Assembly: GCA_907163375.1 (NCBI GenBank)
Contig: CAJQUW010008646.1
Span: 186,001-250,000 of the forward strand
Source: Prostheceraeus crozeri
Lineage: Eukaryota; Platyhelminthes; Polycladida; Euryleptidae
Direction: 5' to 3'
Length of the DNA: 64,000 nt
Part shown: positions 32,320 to 43,681 of the stretch, piece after piece
How the letters are laid out: each line of letters begins with the position of its first letter
Numbering within the stretch: position 1 is the first letter of the stretch
Notes under the pieces: model-generated
What the model was told of the DNA's origin: nothing
The model's database searches: none
The model's input: the letters and a program-made list of their open reading frames with translations, nothing else
Program-made: the position numbers and the translations under genes

Positions 32320-33781
32320 TTAATTTTCAACAGCAGTCGCCGCGCTTGTCATGTGAACAGGGGTCTTGTCTAAACTTCCCTGCTGACTTGTGTTCGAATT
32401 TCGGTCGGTCGAGTTGTAGTCGAGAAGATTGGGTGTTTGCCTTCATTCGGATTTAATCTGTGTCATGTCTATGCTAATCATCAATATGCTCGAACATTGT
32501 AATTAATGCAGCAACACTTTAACCAAAACCAATTGTATATTAATTTTTTATCTCAATTGGTTTAGGGCCGCACTTATGATATAGAGGGTCCAGGATTCAC
32601 ATGTGTCCCCTGGGGAGGTGACTTGCTACAGACATCACCGTTAACCTGGATAGACTTGCCACTGCATGAAGGCTAATCCACCTTAAACCTGCTTCGTTCC
32701 TCGGACGGGTTTTCAAAAATTGATATCTTTAATATTTTAATTAGATGAATTAAGCCTATAACTTGATAAGTACGTAACAATTTAGACGAAATAAGGGATC
32801 AAAAACCATCAGTAGCATTTGAATTTAGACAAAGCTGATATAATAGCTATATATCCCTATAGATTCAAAATTTGAGCTTAACAATCTTGTTGAAGTAGAC
32901 ACATGAAGTCAGTCATTATGACAATTCTATTAAATGAACATTTCAATCGATTGACATAGATCAAATTGAGACATCAACACTTTAAGACGTAGTTTCAATT
33001 GTTTGGAAGAACATTCGTTCATTTCATAACATTTTGATATTTTAGTGAATGCACAGGACGATGGAAACTTATTCTAAATTCACAATGGCTACCTAAACAC
33101 GATTATGCAAGTTGGAAAAATGGAAATCTTCTCTGGATACTGCTTCTATATTAAATGCACGACGCTTCACCCTTCCAAGGGGTTTTCGTGTGTGAATAAT
33201 GAATTCAAGGAAAGTGCTATATATTTTTGAATTCTATATTCCTTGCAGTCATCATAAATAAACCTGTGTAGGTGAAATGTCGTGTGTTTAATACAGAATC
33301 AGATTTTCAGCTTCCTGTAAATATCATATACAGATGCATTTATACAGATGTGGATAAGTAAGGCATGTGAAATATGCACTCGTCAGAAAATGAATACATA
33401 AATGCTCTGTCCATTCACATGCTGCATAACAATAAAAATTTCCAGCTGATGAAATTATATCGATTTTAGTTGTATGGATGCTCTTCTTTTGAATGTCAAC
33501 TATTCTTAGTACGCTTTCAAGTACCCGATAAGTAAGGTAGTAGTTTTTATGCTAATAAATAATTTCATGTGTTAGCTATTTCTAACCGTTGCATATTATG
33601 GGAAGAATATAATAACCAGATTTTCACTGATTAAAAGTGCACAGGATAATTACGTCGGTAAAACGAACATTTGTATCTAGCTTTAGCAAAACTTTTTGCA
33701 GCTGCAAATACAGATAGCACACATGGAATTTTAATTTGTATGTGAATATAGCATTTTAGATCAAAAGCATTCAGAACTCAC
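32320..33781. other. Intron sequence of the TSP1 gene
   Basis: AT-rich, with no coding frame or recognised element. Near 32565-32640 a stretch with ggccgcacttatgat and ggtccaggattcac may be a degenerate tRNA-like piece. Confidence 0.4.
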
Positions 33782-34037
33782 ATTTATTGTCATTTAGATG
33801 TCCCAGTATTTGCATCAATAGCTCGGTGTGCCGAGCTGAAACGTTTGCATGTTGTTCAAACGATTTATTCACGTCTAATATTCTTCGATTTGCTTCCTGT
33901 ATTTTCAGATCATCCAAGGACTGTTGTAGAGCATTAATTTTCTCCCATATTTTTTTCAAAGCTTCAGATGGAGATATGCTGCCAATATGTCCAGCAAGTG
34001 CAGAGAATGTGACGATGAAGATAACCAGCTTATTCAT
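33782..34037 (-). CDS. Secreted TSP1 protein, exon 1: signal peptide and coiled coil
   Basis: The first ATG (34037) opens a signal peptide, MNKLVIFIVTFSALAGHIGS, with a positive start, hydrophobic core and small residues at the cleavage site. Residues 27-75 are a heptad-rich coiled coil (ALKKIWEKINALQQSL, then NKSFEQHANVSARHTELLMQ) with NKS and NVS glycosylation sequons, so the protein probably oligomerises. It ends at a consensus donor aaat|gtgagt in phase 1, matching exon 2. A possible acceptor (tatcttctcag) just upstream of the ATG hints at a further 5' UTR exon. The assembled protein is about 307 residues. Confidence 0.75.
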
Positions 34038-34259
34038 GATATCTGAGAAGATAAATCACGATGACTGTAGGTCAACAGTGGTAGACAACAAGTCTTGCGT
34101 TACAATGATACACCTACTATAGCTGCATCACTAACCTGAGAAGGGAGGAGGTGCTGTGCCCGTCCTCTTTACACTGAAAAAGCACCAACTCGTCAGCTAC
34201 GCTAGTTAATAATAGAACGAGCACTGTTCGTCCTCGGCACTTGAGACAATTATCAAAAC

Positions 34260-34335
34260 TTCATTATGAAGTTCGTTTCAGTCTGTTTCGTCTCCCCAAT
34301 AGTATGTTTGCTACTAAAATTACTTTAATGTTCAA
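34260..34335. repeat. Dispersed repeat R4, inverted partner near 43065-43120
   Basis: The stretch with cgtctccccaatagtatgtt and gctactaaaattacttt is the reverse complement, with few mismatches, of about 43065-43120. Confidence 0.55.
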
Positions 34336-34344
34336 AACATGACA

Positions 34345-34490
34345 ATTGTGAGGTCTGTGATCGTTTGGGGTATAGTTTTGCTTGCTCTGATAAACATTTA
34401 GTATATCGGTTTACTTACAAGTTGTGTCATGGCAGCTACATAGGTCAGACGTCAAGACCTTTCGACTTCCGATATAAGGGCCAAGCCATG
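34345..34490 (+). pseudogene. Penelope-like GIY-YIG endonuclease fragment (N-terminal half)
   Basis: The plus frame reads CEVCDRLGYSFACSD, then KHLVYRFTYKLCHGSYIGQT and SRPFDFRYKGQ. The Y-x-x-x-C-x-x-C-x-x-x-YIGQTSRP-x-x-x-R pattern is the GIY-YIG core with the zinc-binding cysteines typical of Penelope-like elements. It stops abruptly where LINE sequence begins. With 7424-7662 it shows that this family exists in the genome, but the two pieces are different halves. Confidence 0.6.
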
Positions 34491-34494
34491 GTAA

Positions 34495-34850
34495 CGCTTG
34501 CTACATTTAGGGCCTTACACCAAGAGCTGAAAGAGAGAAGAGACGCCGGAGAAATGTTTTTATACGAAATGGAAAGATTACGCAAATAAATGCTCGTCGT
34601 GATTGACTCGGTCATCGGTATCCCTCAATTTGCCTTACAAATGCACGTTCTGTTTCCAACAAGATGGACGAATTATCGCTATTTGTTTCTAGTCATGATT
34701 GTGACTTCATCTGTGTGGCCGAAGGCTGGCTAAACAGCACTATCCTCGACTACTCTGTTCACTTGCGTGGGTATTCTCTTTTTCGTGCCGATCGCCCTTC
34801 GCAGCGGAAAGGTGGTGGTGTTCTAGCGTGGATTAAAAAGTGAATTCTTC
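34495..34850 (+). pseudogene. LINE scrap: ORF1 tail and endonuclease start
   Basis: The stretch reads ALHQELKERRDAGEMFLYEM before a stop at about 34589, then, after a frame change, NARSVSNKMDELSLFVSSHD, FICVAEGWLNSTI and RADRPSQRKGGGVLAWIKK. The first matches the ORF1 C-terminus and the second the endonuclease N-terminus of the LINE that follows (compare FFNARSLMNKMDELSIF at 35925). It is a separate, truncated copy of a related family, ending where the 5' region of the next LINE begins. Confidence 0.7.
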
Positions 34851-35131
34851 GTTGAGATCATTGCTGATAGATACATTGATGAAACTATGGAACTACTCCA
34901 CACAGCCACGTAGTGCAGACGTATCGTTGACTCTCTCGTGCAAATTGTGATTTTCTCCTAATTTATCACGCTTAACGAACACCTACACTGACGAATTTGA
35001 CATCATTCGATTCGACGTTGCCTGGTGTACAAGTTGCTCAGCTTTTTATTGTTTGATATTGTCTTGATTTTCCACTATTTTTGATTTTTTCCATTTTGAA
35101 TACACATAATTCTTCGACAACTTACTGATTC

Positions 35132-35883
35132 ATGGCGTCCAGGAAGAACAGCGATTTGTCGATCAATATCTCATTGTGCCAGGTTTGCAACAATGGAGTA
35201 GATGGTGAGCTTTTGCGCTGTCACCTTTGCAAGAAGCCGGTACACATAAAGCGTGAATGTAGTGGTCTACCTTCAGCTGCTAGCAAAGTGATCTTGAACA
35301 ATGAAAGTGTGTCATTTGCTTGCGATTCGTGCAAGTCCATTGACATCCATGGTCTATTACAACGTTTCGTGAAAGTTGAATCCGAGCTGCAATGTATGCG
35401 TGAACAATTGAACACAAAGCTATGCATGGATTTTTCAACCATTATAGACAGAACCTTAAATGAATTTACTGAAAGACAGAACAAAAGGAACAATCTAATT
35501 GTCTTCGGCTTGGAAGAAAGCTTGTTTGATTCTGGCGACACTTGATTGAGCACGACAAGGAACAATTATGTGACATGCTTGAATCTGTTGATGCTCCCAA
35601 AGACAGTGTGGTGGTGTGCTCTCGTCTCGGCAAACGTGGTCGTAGATGTAGACCGTTGAAGGTTTGCTTTCGAAGTTATGAAGATAAAATGCGCTTCTTC
35701 AACCAAAGGTACAAGATGAAGGAATACAATGAAAGAAACAATTGTCGTGTGTCTATTCGCCACGACAAAACGAAAGCTCAGTTAGAGCACGATAAGCTTT
35801 TGTTAGAAGAATTTCAAGAACGGAAGAGGCTTGGTCACAATGTTGCAATTCGTCAAGGTAAAATTATAGAAAGAAATGACTGA
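35132..35883 (+). pseudogene. LINE ORF1 with PHD-type zinc finger, one frameshift
   Basis: Frame 35132-35545 begins near MASRKNSDLSINIS and holds a PHD-like finger: CQVCNNGVDGELLRCHLCKK, then a H and C (HIKREC), then FACDSCK, giving the C4-H-C3 pattern (residues about 17-66). A coiled segment follows (ESELQCMREQLNTKL), then NLIVFGLEES of the RRM-like part. A frame change near 35541 moves the rest to the frame ending 35883, which has RLGKRGRRCRPLKVCF and the terminal LGHNVAIRQGKIIERND. PHD fingers occur in ORF1 of some CR1-like LINEs and may read histone tails. Confidence 0.8.
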
Positions 35884-35907
35884 CAAGCACCAGTTCTCAA
35901 GACTTGC

Positions 35908-38472
35908 TTGCCATCTCCGTGTTTTTTCAATGCAAGATCACTCATGAATAAAATGGACGAACTGTCAATTTTCGTTAATACTCGTCCACCGGACATTCTG
36001 TGCGTTGTAGATACATGGTTGAGTTCTCAAGATTGTGACGACTCTATTTCTGTCAAAAGCTATAATATATTTCTTGCCGATAGAAATACTGGAGCCAATG
36101 GTGGAGGTATAGCTTGTTAGATTCACAATTCTTTTGTCTCTGAGCTGCTTTTTGCCAATCTAAATTTTCCTAAGTTGAAGTTGCAATCATCCGAATTTGG
36201 AAACAGTATTTTCACTGTGTATTAGTGATCTTATATTTTCCGCATGGAGGTCGCCTGAACGCAAATGTTTCTAGTGTGTTGAGTATTTAGGGCCTACATC
36301 GTTGCAATAGTTGACGATCTGCTGGTGAAGTATCCTGATTATTCAGTGTACATGACTGGGGACTTCAATCTTTTCAACATTTGGTATTAGCAATTTAATT
36401 CAAGAGCCTACAAGAAATGAAAGCATTTTGGATCTCGTACTTATTCCTGAAGATTACATCAGCTTGTATCATAAGCCCGAGATTCTGCCACCTATCTCGA
36501 CAAGTGACCACAACGTGCTTTTTCTCAGACCGCTTTCATCTTTCCCAAATGATGAAAATTACATCAAAGTGTTTGATTTTCGAGATTCTTTTGTGCAACG
36601 TGCATCACGTTTACTGGATGTTAACTGGGACAGTCTACTTGACAACCTGGACCTGAATGAGGCTTGTGAGATATTTTATGCATGTTTAAACAATTCCATT
36701 AATTCCTTGCCATTTGATTTGGTCAAAAGAAAATCCACGGAAAAGACATGGATCACCAATGTGATAAAGGCCAATATTAACAAGAGGTTTCAAGCTTACA
36801 GGGAAAAGAATTGGACATTGTTTGCCCACTACAAAGACAGGGTCCGACGAATGATCTGTGCTGCAAAAAGGGAATGGAGTAAGCAATACCTTTCTACAAA
36901 GTCTATTTGGGATATTAAGAAAATTCACAGTGGCTGTGCTACAGTCAATCCTAACTGGCTATCTCAATGTGATCCTGACATGACAATAGATGACATTTTG
37001 CAAATTACAAATGACAATTTTGTGCGGCGTTTGTGCGTGATTTGCCGGATAAAGTGCATCTACCATTCACGGCTCCTTTTCAGTTTGTTGAAAGTCATGT
37101 GGAATTACTGTTGACACGTGTCCGATCGAGTACAAGTTCTGGATCTGATGAAATCCCTTCGATGGCATGGTCTAAATTTGCTCATTTTATTTCTAAGCCT
37201 TTGACAATACTCTACAACAAATGTCTATGTTCTGCTGATCTTCCAAGTGTGTGGAAGAAGGCTAATGTGATATTGTTTCCGAAGTCAATTTTCCTCCAAA
37301 TTTAGATCGCATTCGTCCCATTTGTCTATTGTCTATACCAGAGCGTTTATTTGAAAAAGAGCTTCTTAAACATGTTGGTGGCAATACGAGTATATCAGAA
37401 CACATTGATGCGCAGCAGTTTGGTTACCGCAAGAAATCTTCGACAACATGTGCTTTATTAAAAGTTGAGGATTTTGTCACACGTACTCTTCAAATGCCTG
37501 ACGTAAATGCTTGTCACCTGCTGTCATTGGATTTAGAAAAGGGGTTTGACAAGATTTCTCATCGTTTGCTGATAGACAAAATGCTGCGAAATCGTCTTAA
37601 TCCGTTTCTCATATCCTTTATGACGAATTATATAACCTCAAGATACCAAAGGACAAGATGGAAGGACCTTCACAGTGAGTATCTGCCAGTCACGGGTGGA
37701 TTACCGCAAGGCTTGTCCATCGGCCCCTCCATGTTTGCATTCTTCGCAGCTGATTTGCTCATTCAAAATAGTCATGATGTTTTACTAACAAAGTATGCAG
37801 ACGATATAGTTGTCGTTGGAGCAATACGGAAAGGCTACTCACAGATCTCTGTGCTCAATGCGCTTACTGACATCGCCACTTGGATAACGGAGATTAAGAC
37901 GGAAAAGTGTTCTCAGATTTTCTTCCGACTCTCCAAGGCTCATACTTGTGAAGGTCTATGCATCCCCAATGATCCTATTCAAACAGAATTTAAGTTTCTT
38001 GACTATGCATGAAAGTTTCAAGTGGCATTTACATGTTCAGAACATTACAAAAAGCGCTTCATCTAGACTTTCCGTGTTAAGACAATTAAGGACTTTTATC
38101 AGTTGTGAGGACTTAGTCAGTATATATAATAATTGCATCAGGAGCATCCTCGAATATGCGGCACCTATGTTCTGCCATCTTCAAGTGAAGGATAATGTTC
38201 TGTTAGAAAAAGTTCAGTCCCGAGCCCACAAAATTATCTATGGTGCCTCAAATTGTGATTGTGAAAACTTTTTGCCACTAGATTATCGCAGAAACATTTT
38301 GGGAGTTCGACTGTTCCAGAGCTTGGTGAATGACGAATCGCATCCCCTGCATCACTTGTCTCCAGAAGTCAACCTCCATTCAAAGACATATCGCATGCCA
38401 AAAGTGATGGCTTCAATTCGTGATAAATCATTCATTTCCATGATGCGTCTGTCAAATAGCGGTTTTTTCTAA
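35908..38472 (+). pseudogene. LINE ORF2: endonuclease and reverse transcriptase, multiple frameshifts
   Basis: Pieces in order: endonuclease start (FFNARSLMNKMDELSIF, ILCVVDTWLSS, GANGGGIAC), its end (TSDHNVLFLRPL near 36500), linker (KTWITNVIKANINKRFQAYR), and reverse transcriptase. The last comprises SSGSDEIPSMAWSKF, PICLLSIPERLFEKELL, FGYRKKSSTTCALL, LDLEKGFDKISH, GGLPQGLSIGPSMF, KYADDIVVVGA and KIIYGASNCDCENFLPL. Catalytic aspartates of LEKGFD and YADD remain. At least four frame changes (near 36120, 37030, 37290 and 37960) make it non-functional. Confidence 0.85.
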
Positions 38473-38606
38473 CTTTTGAGTCTTTCGATTGTGTTTTTGT
38501 TAATGTCTTTTTCCAATCATAGAAATGTGTGTATCTTTTTACTTTTCGTGCCTCACGTTTTTCAGTAATGAGACTTTTGATAAATATACGATTATTATTA
38601 TTATTA

Positions 38607-41096
38607 CTCATGCTACGTGTTCATCGAGGATCATTCACGTGTTTTCTGTTGGTGGTTTATTTTCCTTATGGTCAGACTATGAATGTCTCTGCAAAAACAT
38701 CGTGTTTCAAATATCTTATTAATTTAATCGACGGACAATTAGATACATTTTTGAATTCATATTTATACGTTGTTGGGGATTTTCAACCGCATTGATCATT
38801 CGCCTCTGGAACTCAATTTCTCCTTCTAAAATGTCGTATTTGATCCTACACGTAAATATGCTATCCTTGACCTAATCCTTATTCCCGAGGAACTCGTGCC
38901 TCAATATCGACCAGCCGAAGTCTACGCTCCTATCGCAAAGAGTGATCATGCTATGTTGCATTTAAAGACCGTTGCAAATTATCCTGAGGATAATTCTTGC
39001 AAGAAAGTGTTGGATTTACGGGACTCGAATTTGGAACCTACACGTATATTGAGCCATCTACTTTCCCTGAATTTCGAGAATTTGTTTTCTAAATTGAGCC
39101 TGAATGACATGACTGCTAAGTTCTATGATATTTTCAATGACTGTATCTCGTCTCTGCCGTACGATTATATTCCACGAACGTCGAATGACAAACCTTGGAT
39201 CACTTCGAACATCAAGGTCCTAATTAACAAGCGCTACATAGCCTACCGATCTGGCAGATGGACTTTATATTATCACTACCGCGATAAGGTGAGGAGAGCC
39301 ATATTTGAAGCGAAACGCGCCTGGGCAAATCGCATTCAGAAGGAAGGAGTCTCGATCTGGCATATAAAAGACAAAGTTTTGGGTAACCCGCGAGATTATG
39401 AGTGGCTGCAGAAGTGTGCCCCAAATGATCAAGTACCTACTGTGTTAAACTTCCTCAGCGACAAATACACGTCTGTTATGAATAATGATCCTGCTGAGCT
39501 ACTCCCATGTCCATTTATCATTCCTTACAACTTCTTGGAATCAGAAGTTGAAAAACTTTTACTGGGAGTCAACCCAAGGAAGTCTCCTGGCTTAGACGGG
39601 GTACCTTCAATTTTGTGGGTGAAGCTGGCGTCTGGTCTTGCTAATCCCATTTGCCGGATATTTAATAGATGTCTTCAAACAGCAAACTTACCTTCCCTAT
39701 GGAAACAAGCGGATGTGGTTCCTGTACCGAAGACAAGGTCACCCAGTCTGTCAGATACTCGACCTATATCCCTACTGCCCATGCCTGCCAGACTGTTTGA
39801 GCGGTTTATTGTGAAATTAATTTCCAGCGAATTATCTAAACATGCAGATTCAACGCAGTATGCCTACAAGAGAAAGAGCTCAACGAACTGTGCCCTGATA
39901 CTGCTAACTGACTACATCGCTAAAGCTCTATCTTCAAAGCATATTTCTTCTTGTCAACTGTTGACACTTGATCTAGAGAAGGGATTTGATCGTCTGTCCC
40001 ATAAACTTCTGATTGAGAAAATGCTGAGAGACGATTTCGATCCCTACCTTGTGACCTTCGTCTTCAATTACCTAAATGGTCGATCACAGAGGGTCCGTTT
40101 GAAGTCCGATTTCAGTGAATACAAACATGCTACCAGTGGTGTCCCTCAGGGGTCATCGATTGGGCCCTCCTTGTTTTCATATTTCTTATCTGATCTGAAA
40201 ATAGCCTCCAATGTGTGCATGGTGAAGTATGCAGATGATATTTTTATATGTGGTTCATGGTGTTATATGACGATTCTGCAATTGTAACCGCCTATAATGA
40301 AATAATGACGTGGATGTTGAACAATGGGATGAGCATTCAAATAAGAAAATGTCGACAGATGACTATAATCCTTGTCGTATAATCACTATCCTATTTGGTC
40401 TGTCAATGATGTCCCATGTGTTGAGGAACTAAAAATTCAAGGAGTAACTTTTGATCAGTGCCTCACTTGGAAATCCCATTTTGAAATCGTTTGTAGAAGA
40501 GCCTCGTCCAAAATGTACGTTCTTCGAACACTGCAGCCCTATCACAACCCTAATGAGCTTTTCCTTATATATTCTGCGTGTATCAGAAGTGTGCTTGAAT
40601 ACAGCGGTCCACTATTTGTGAATTTGGGAAAGTATCAAAGTGACCTGGTGGAAAGCGCGCAAGATAGATGCCATCGCATCATATGTGGCTCGGCCTCCTC
40701 ATGCGGTTGTTCACTCTTCGTCCCGCTACATTACAGACGAACTATTCTTGGTTGGAACTTATTCCAGCAAATATTAACGGATGAAAGTCATCCGATCCAC
40801 GGCCCTTTGCTTCCCCGACTACCACATACTCAACACTTTCGTGTTCCATTGTCTTCAAATTGCCTTCTACAGCGTTCATTCGTTCCCACTATGTCGAAAT
40901 TAAGTAATTCGAATTTCAATGTATAGCGGTTCTCGTTCGACTTGCTTGCTTACTTCCTTATTTTTTTGAATTTGCGTTTCTATTCGTATTGACTTGTTAT
41001 GTATTATTTACCTTTGCACATCCCATGTTGTAACTTGATTATGCCCCACGATTCTCAATATTGGGGTCTGAGAAAATAAACGTTATTATTATTATT
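38607..41096 (+). mobile_element. 5'-truncated LINE directly joined to the preceding LINE, (ATT)n tail
   Basis: It starts inside the endonuclease immediately after the (ATT)n tail of the upstream LINE, runs through reverse transcriptase, and ends with aataaacg and four att units at about 41082-41096. It belongs to a related but distinct subfamily: its C-terminus ends KLSNSNFNV against RLSNSGFF in the neighbour. Confidence 0.8.
38620..40926 (+). pseudogene. LINE ORF2 fragment: partial endonuclease and reverse transcriptase
   Basis: After LLVVYFPYG and VVGDFQ of the endonuclease, a frame change leads to the long frame 38896-40287 with KSDHAMLHL, KPWITSNIKVLINKRYIAYR, RKSPGLDGVPSILWVKL, DTRPISLLPMPARLFERF, YAYKRKSSTNCAL, LDLEKGFDRLSHKLL, SGVPQGSSIGPSLF and KYADDIFI. 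A frameshift near 40262 and a stop precede the last frame (40372-40926), which has the Cys-rich HRIICGSASSCGCS. The core polymerase (463 codons) is uninterrupted, making it the best preserved of this family here. Confidence 0.85.
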
Positions 41097-41256
41097 TGAT
41101 AGCAAAATTCGATCGAAAACCAACATTCTCTATGATACGATATCCTTTTTGAATATTCTGAAGATGCAGTTTGATGTAACACGACATCGACCTATTACAT
41201 ACAAAATATAAATTTCATACTATCTCTGCATGTGTGTACAGAGATCATTTAATATG

Positions 41257-42362
41257 GTAGCGCTCGTGACAGAGATAAATAATTCACTATAGATTTTTTG
41301 AGGCTGGATGGATATTTTATCGAAACTACAGAAGCTGTTGTCTCAAAAACGAAATGATAGATAAATAATGAATAGTTGATGATTTCTTCATGCTTATAGA
41401 TTACTGAATACACCGATTGTGGGATTTCAATCAATCTTGACGGTAACGCTCGTGACATGCCGTAGTAACGCTCGCGACATTATCTAATAAAATTATGGAT
41501 AACATAAATTTTGCCATTGAATTTGTCATCACAGAAGATAATGATAATGAAGATTACAAGATTGAACGACTAGTTTAGAAGCAGCACACCAAACATTTTA
41601 TTTGTTCCGGAATCATAACACAGAAGTTAAGCATAATGTAAGATGAACGTCAACATCGGAGAGTACTATATCTTGAGTAGCTATAGCCATAGAATAATGA
41701 ACAAGCTTTTGTCACTTGAAGAAGAAACTCCCCTTACCTCAACGAGTCTTTCTCTGACTTAGGACAGGAAATGGAACTTTCTAGTCCTTATACATATACT
41801 TACCACCCCCCGCTTTTGTCCTTGTACTTGGGCCTACAAGACCAGGCCTCGCTTCGGCCTGAATTAATGTCTGTACATGAATTAATTCTGTCTGTTTTGT
41901 AGGTTAAACAAGTTAAATAAAGGATTGGGCGTATTAATGAATGCCAAATATAGTTAAGATTGGTATTGCTATCTTAATTTCAATAACAAATAAAACTAGA
42001 TAATTGCAATTAGGCCAACAATTAGACTATTGTACAGCAAATTGCAGTTGTTTGTAATAAATTACACTTTCTGAATAATTGGCACAATCTGATATAGGCC
42101 TGCTTGTAATATCAAATTAGAGATCTCGAGATCTCGGTATTTGATAAATACTGAGTTCATTAAGTGTATGTCATTCATGGTAACGCTCGCAACAGACATT
42201 AAATTGATTATCTACCAGGAAGTAGAATTGGAATAACTTAGCTGATTATCACACTGATTAGCATTTATGGAAAGTCTATAATCTTTGGTAGTATAAACTG
42301 GCTAATCATTCTTGTCTCCGAGGGAAAAAGCTTATTCTATATTTTCTGTAACGCTCGCGACA
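41257..42362. repeat. Five dispersed TAACGCTCGCGACA motifs
   Basis: The word taacgctcgygaca or a close variant occurs at 41258-41271, 41444-41457, 41466-41479, 42181-42194 and 42349-42362, all on the plus strand and all in otherwise AT-rich sequence. Spacings are irregular. No coding or transposon context explains them. Confidence 0.6.
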
Positions 42363-42369
42363 TTCTAAT

Positions 42370-43681
42370 ATAGAAATTTAATATTTTCTAGAGTCATAAT
42401 TAGCTTTGACAGAAAGTTGTCTTTCAGATATATCGACCAACGTGAAATCATCTAGCATCACAAACGATTTTTCAACTTAATATTGTCATTTTCATTTACA
42501 AAATGCATTGAAGCACACAGCTCATAAAATAGGGGCATAATTGAAACTTTCATAATAGATTTTAGACTACCCTTTGTCATCTATGCAGACACATTTCAGA
42601 TCTTTAGCTAGCATGCGTCTGAACTTTAGACTACATATTATATCATGGTCATTTGCACAATTTGTCAAAAACTGATTTAAAATTTCACTTCGGTGCAACC
42701 AACTCGTGGTTTGACCCGTAATGAACACAAGCGCAGCCTATCAAATAACAGCATAGATAGCACATTGGCAGAGCACGCAAGACAATGGGCCTGTCCTATA
42801 ACGTGTCATTTATTTGGCCGTCATTTGGCATAAAAGACAGTTTAATGAAGACACGCTAATGACAGTTAAAAAGACTTCGATTTTGGTGTACATGAAACCC
42901 TCCTTTTAGCTGACTTTTATTCTGCTGTCATCTAACTGTCATAAAGAAGTGGATGCGACTTCGAACTGGATGTGAATTTTGATAAAAATCAGACCCTCAC
43001 TTCTGCCAAACCTTGACAATGCGAGCCGGCTCGCGAAAGCTCGATCATGTACACATTTTTTAACATGAAAGTAATTTTAGCAGCAAACATACTTTTGGGG
43101 GACGAAACAAACTGAGGTGATCTTCGCAATGAAATTAAATAACTTCCTGTTAGCTGCCATCAACCAATTGTCAAAATCGCTAAACCTTTCTCAAAACCTA
43201 GTATTACCTTTAGACGTTTAGGTCTAGACAACCTGTCAGCTACCATATATTGTATGGCAGTTCTAGCCTATATAGCCTACTGCATATCTCATTTCGTTCA
43301 TTGTTAATTGGATCATTCAACCTTAATTGTTTCTTGTCCGCAAAATGTCTCTTCAAAATAAGCATCTAAAATTCCATGAGACATTAGAGCAAGCTTTTTC
43401 CGATGGTGACATCTGGGTATTTTGTGTTTTCAGTTGAATTTGCTGCTATAAAAACATTCAAAATCACTCACATCACTCCGTTCGATATCTTAATGCACGT
43501 TCAAATAAAGGAGTGAATTTCATTCAATTGCGAAAAAGCACTGAAAAATACTCTAAAACTGCAGATGCGAGTAAAAATGTATTTTTAATGTAAATGTTGA
43601 TATTATGTAAAAATTCTGTAAATATTATGTATAAATGTAAATGTTGATTGTATATGTTGTCATCACTACTTATTGCTCTAA
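42370..43681. other. Unassigned spacer
   Basis: No gene. It contains the inverted partner of repeat R4 (about 43065-43120) and a small palindrome gagccggctc near 43022. Confidence 0.4.

Larger units (their letters stand above)
34851..38606 (+). mobile_element. LINE with PHD-finger ORF1, (ATT)n tail; 5' partner of a tandem pair
   Basis: A long plus-strand LINE: presumed leader (34851-35131), ORF1 (35132-35883), ORF2 (35908-38472), 3' UTR and a tail of five att units at 38588-38606. All coding parts carry frame changes. The next base starts a 5'-truncated LINE of a related family in the same orientation. The 5' boundary is uncertain. Confidence 0.75.
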
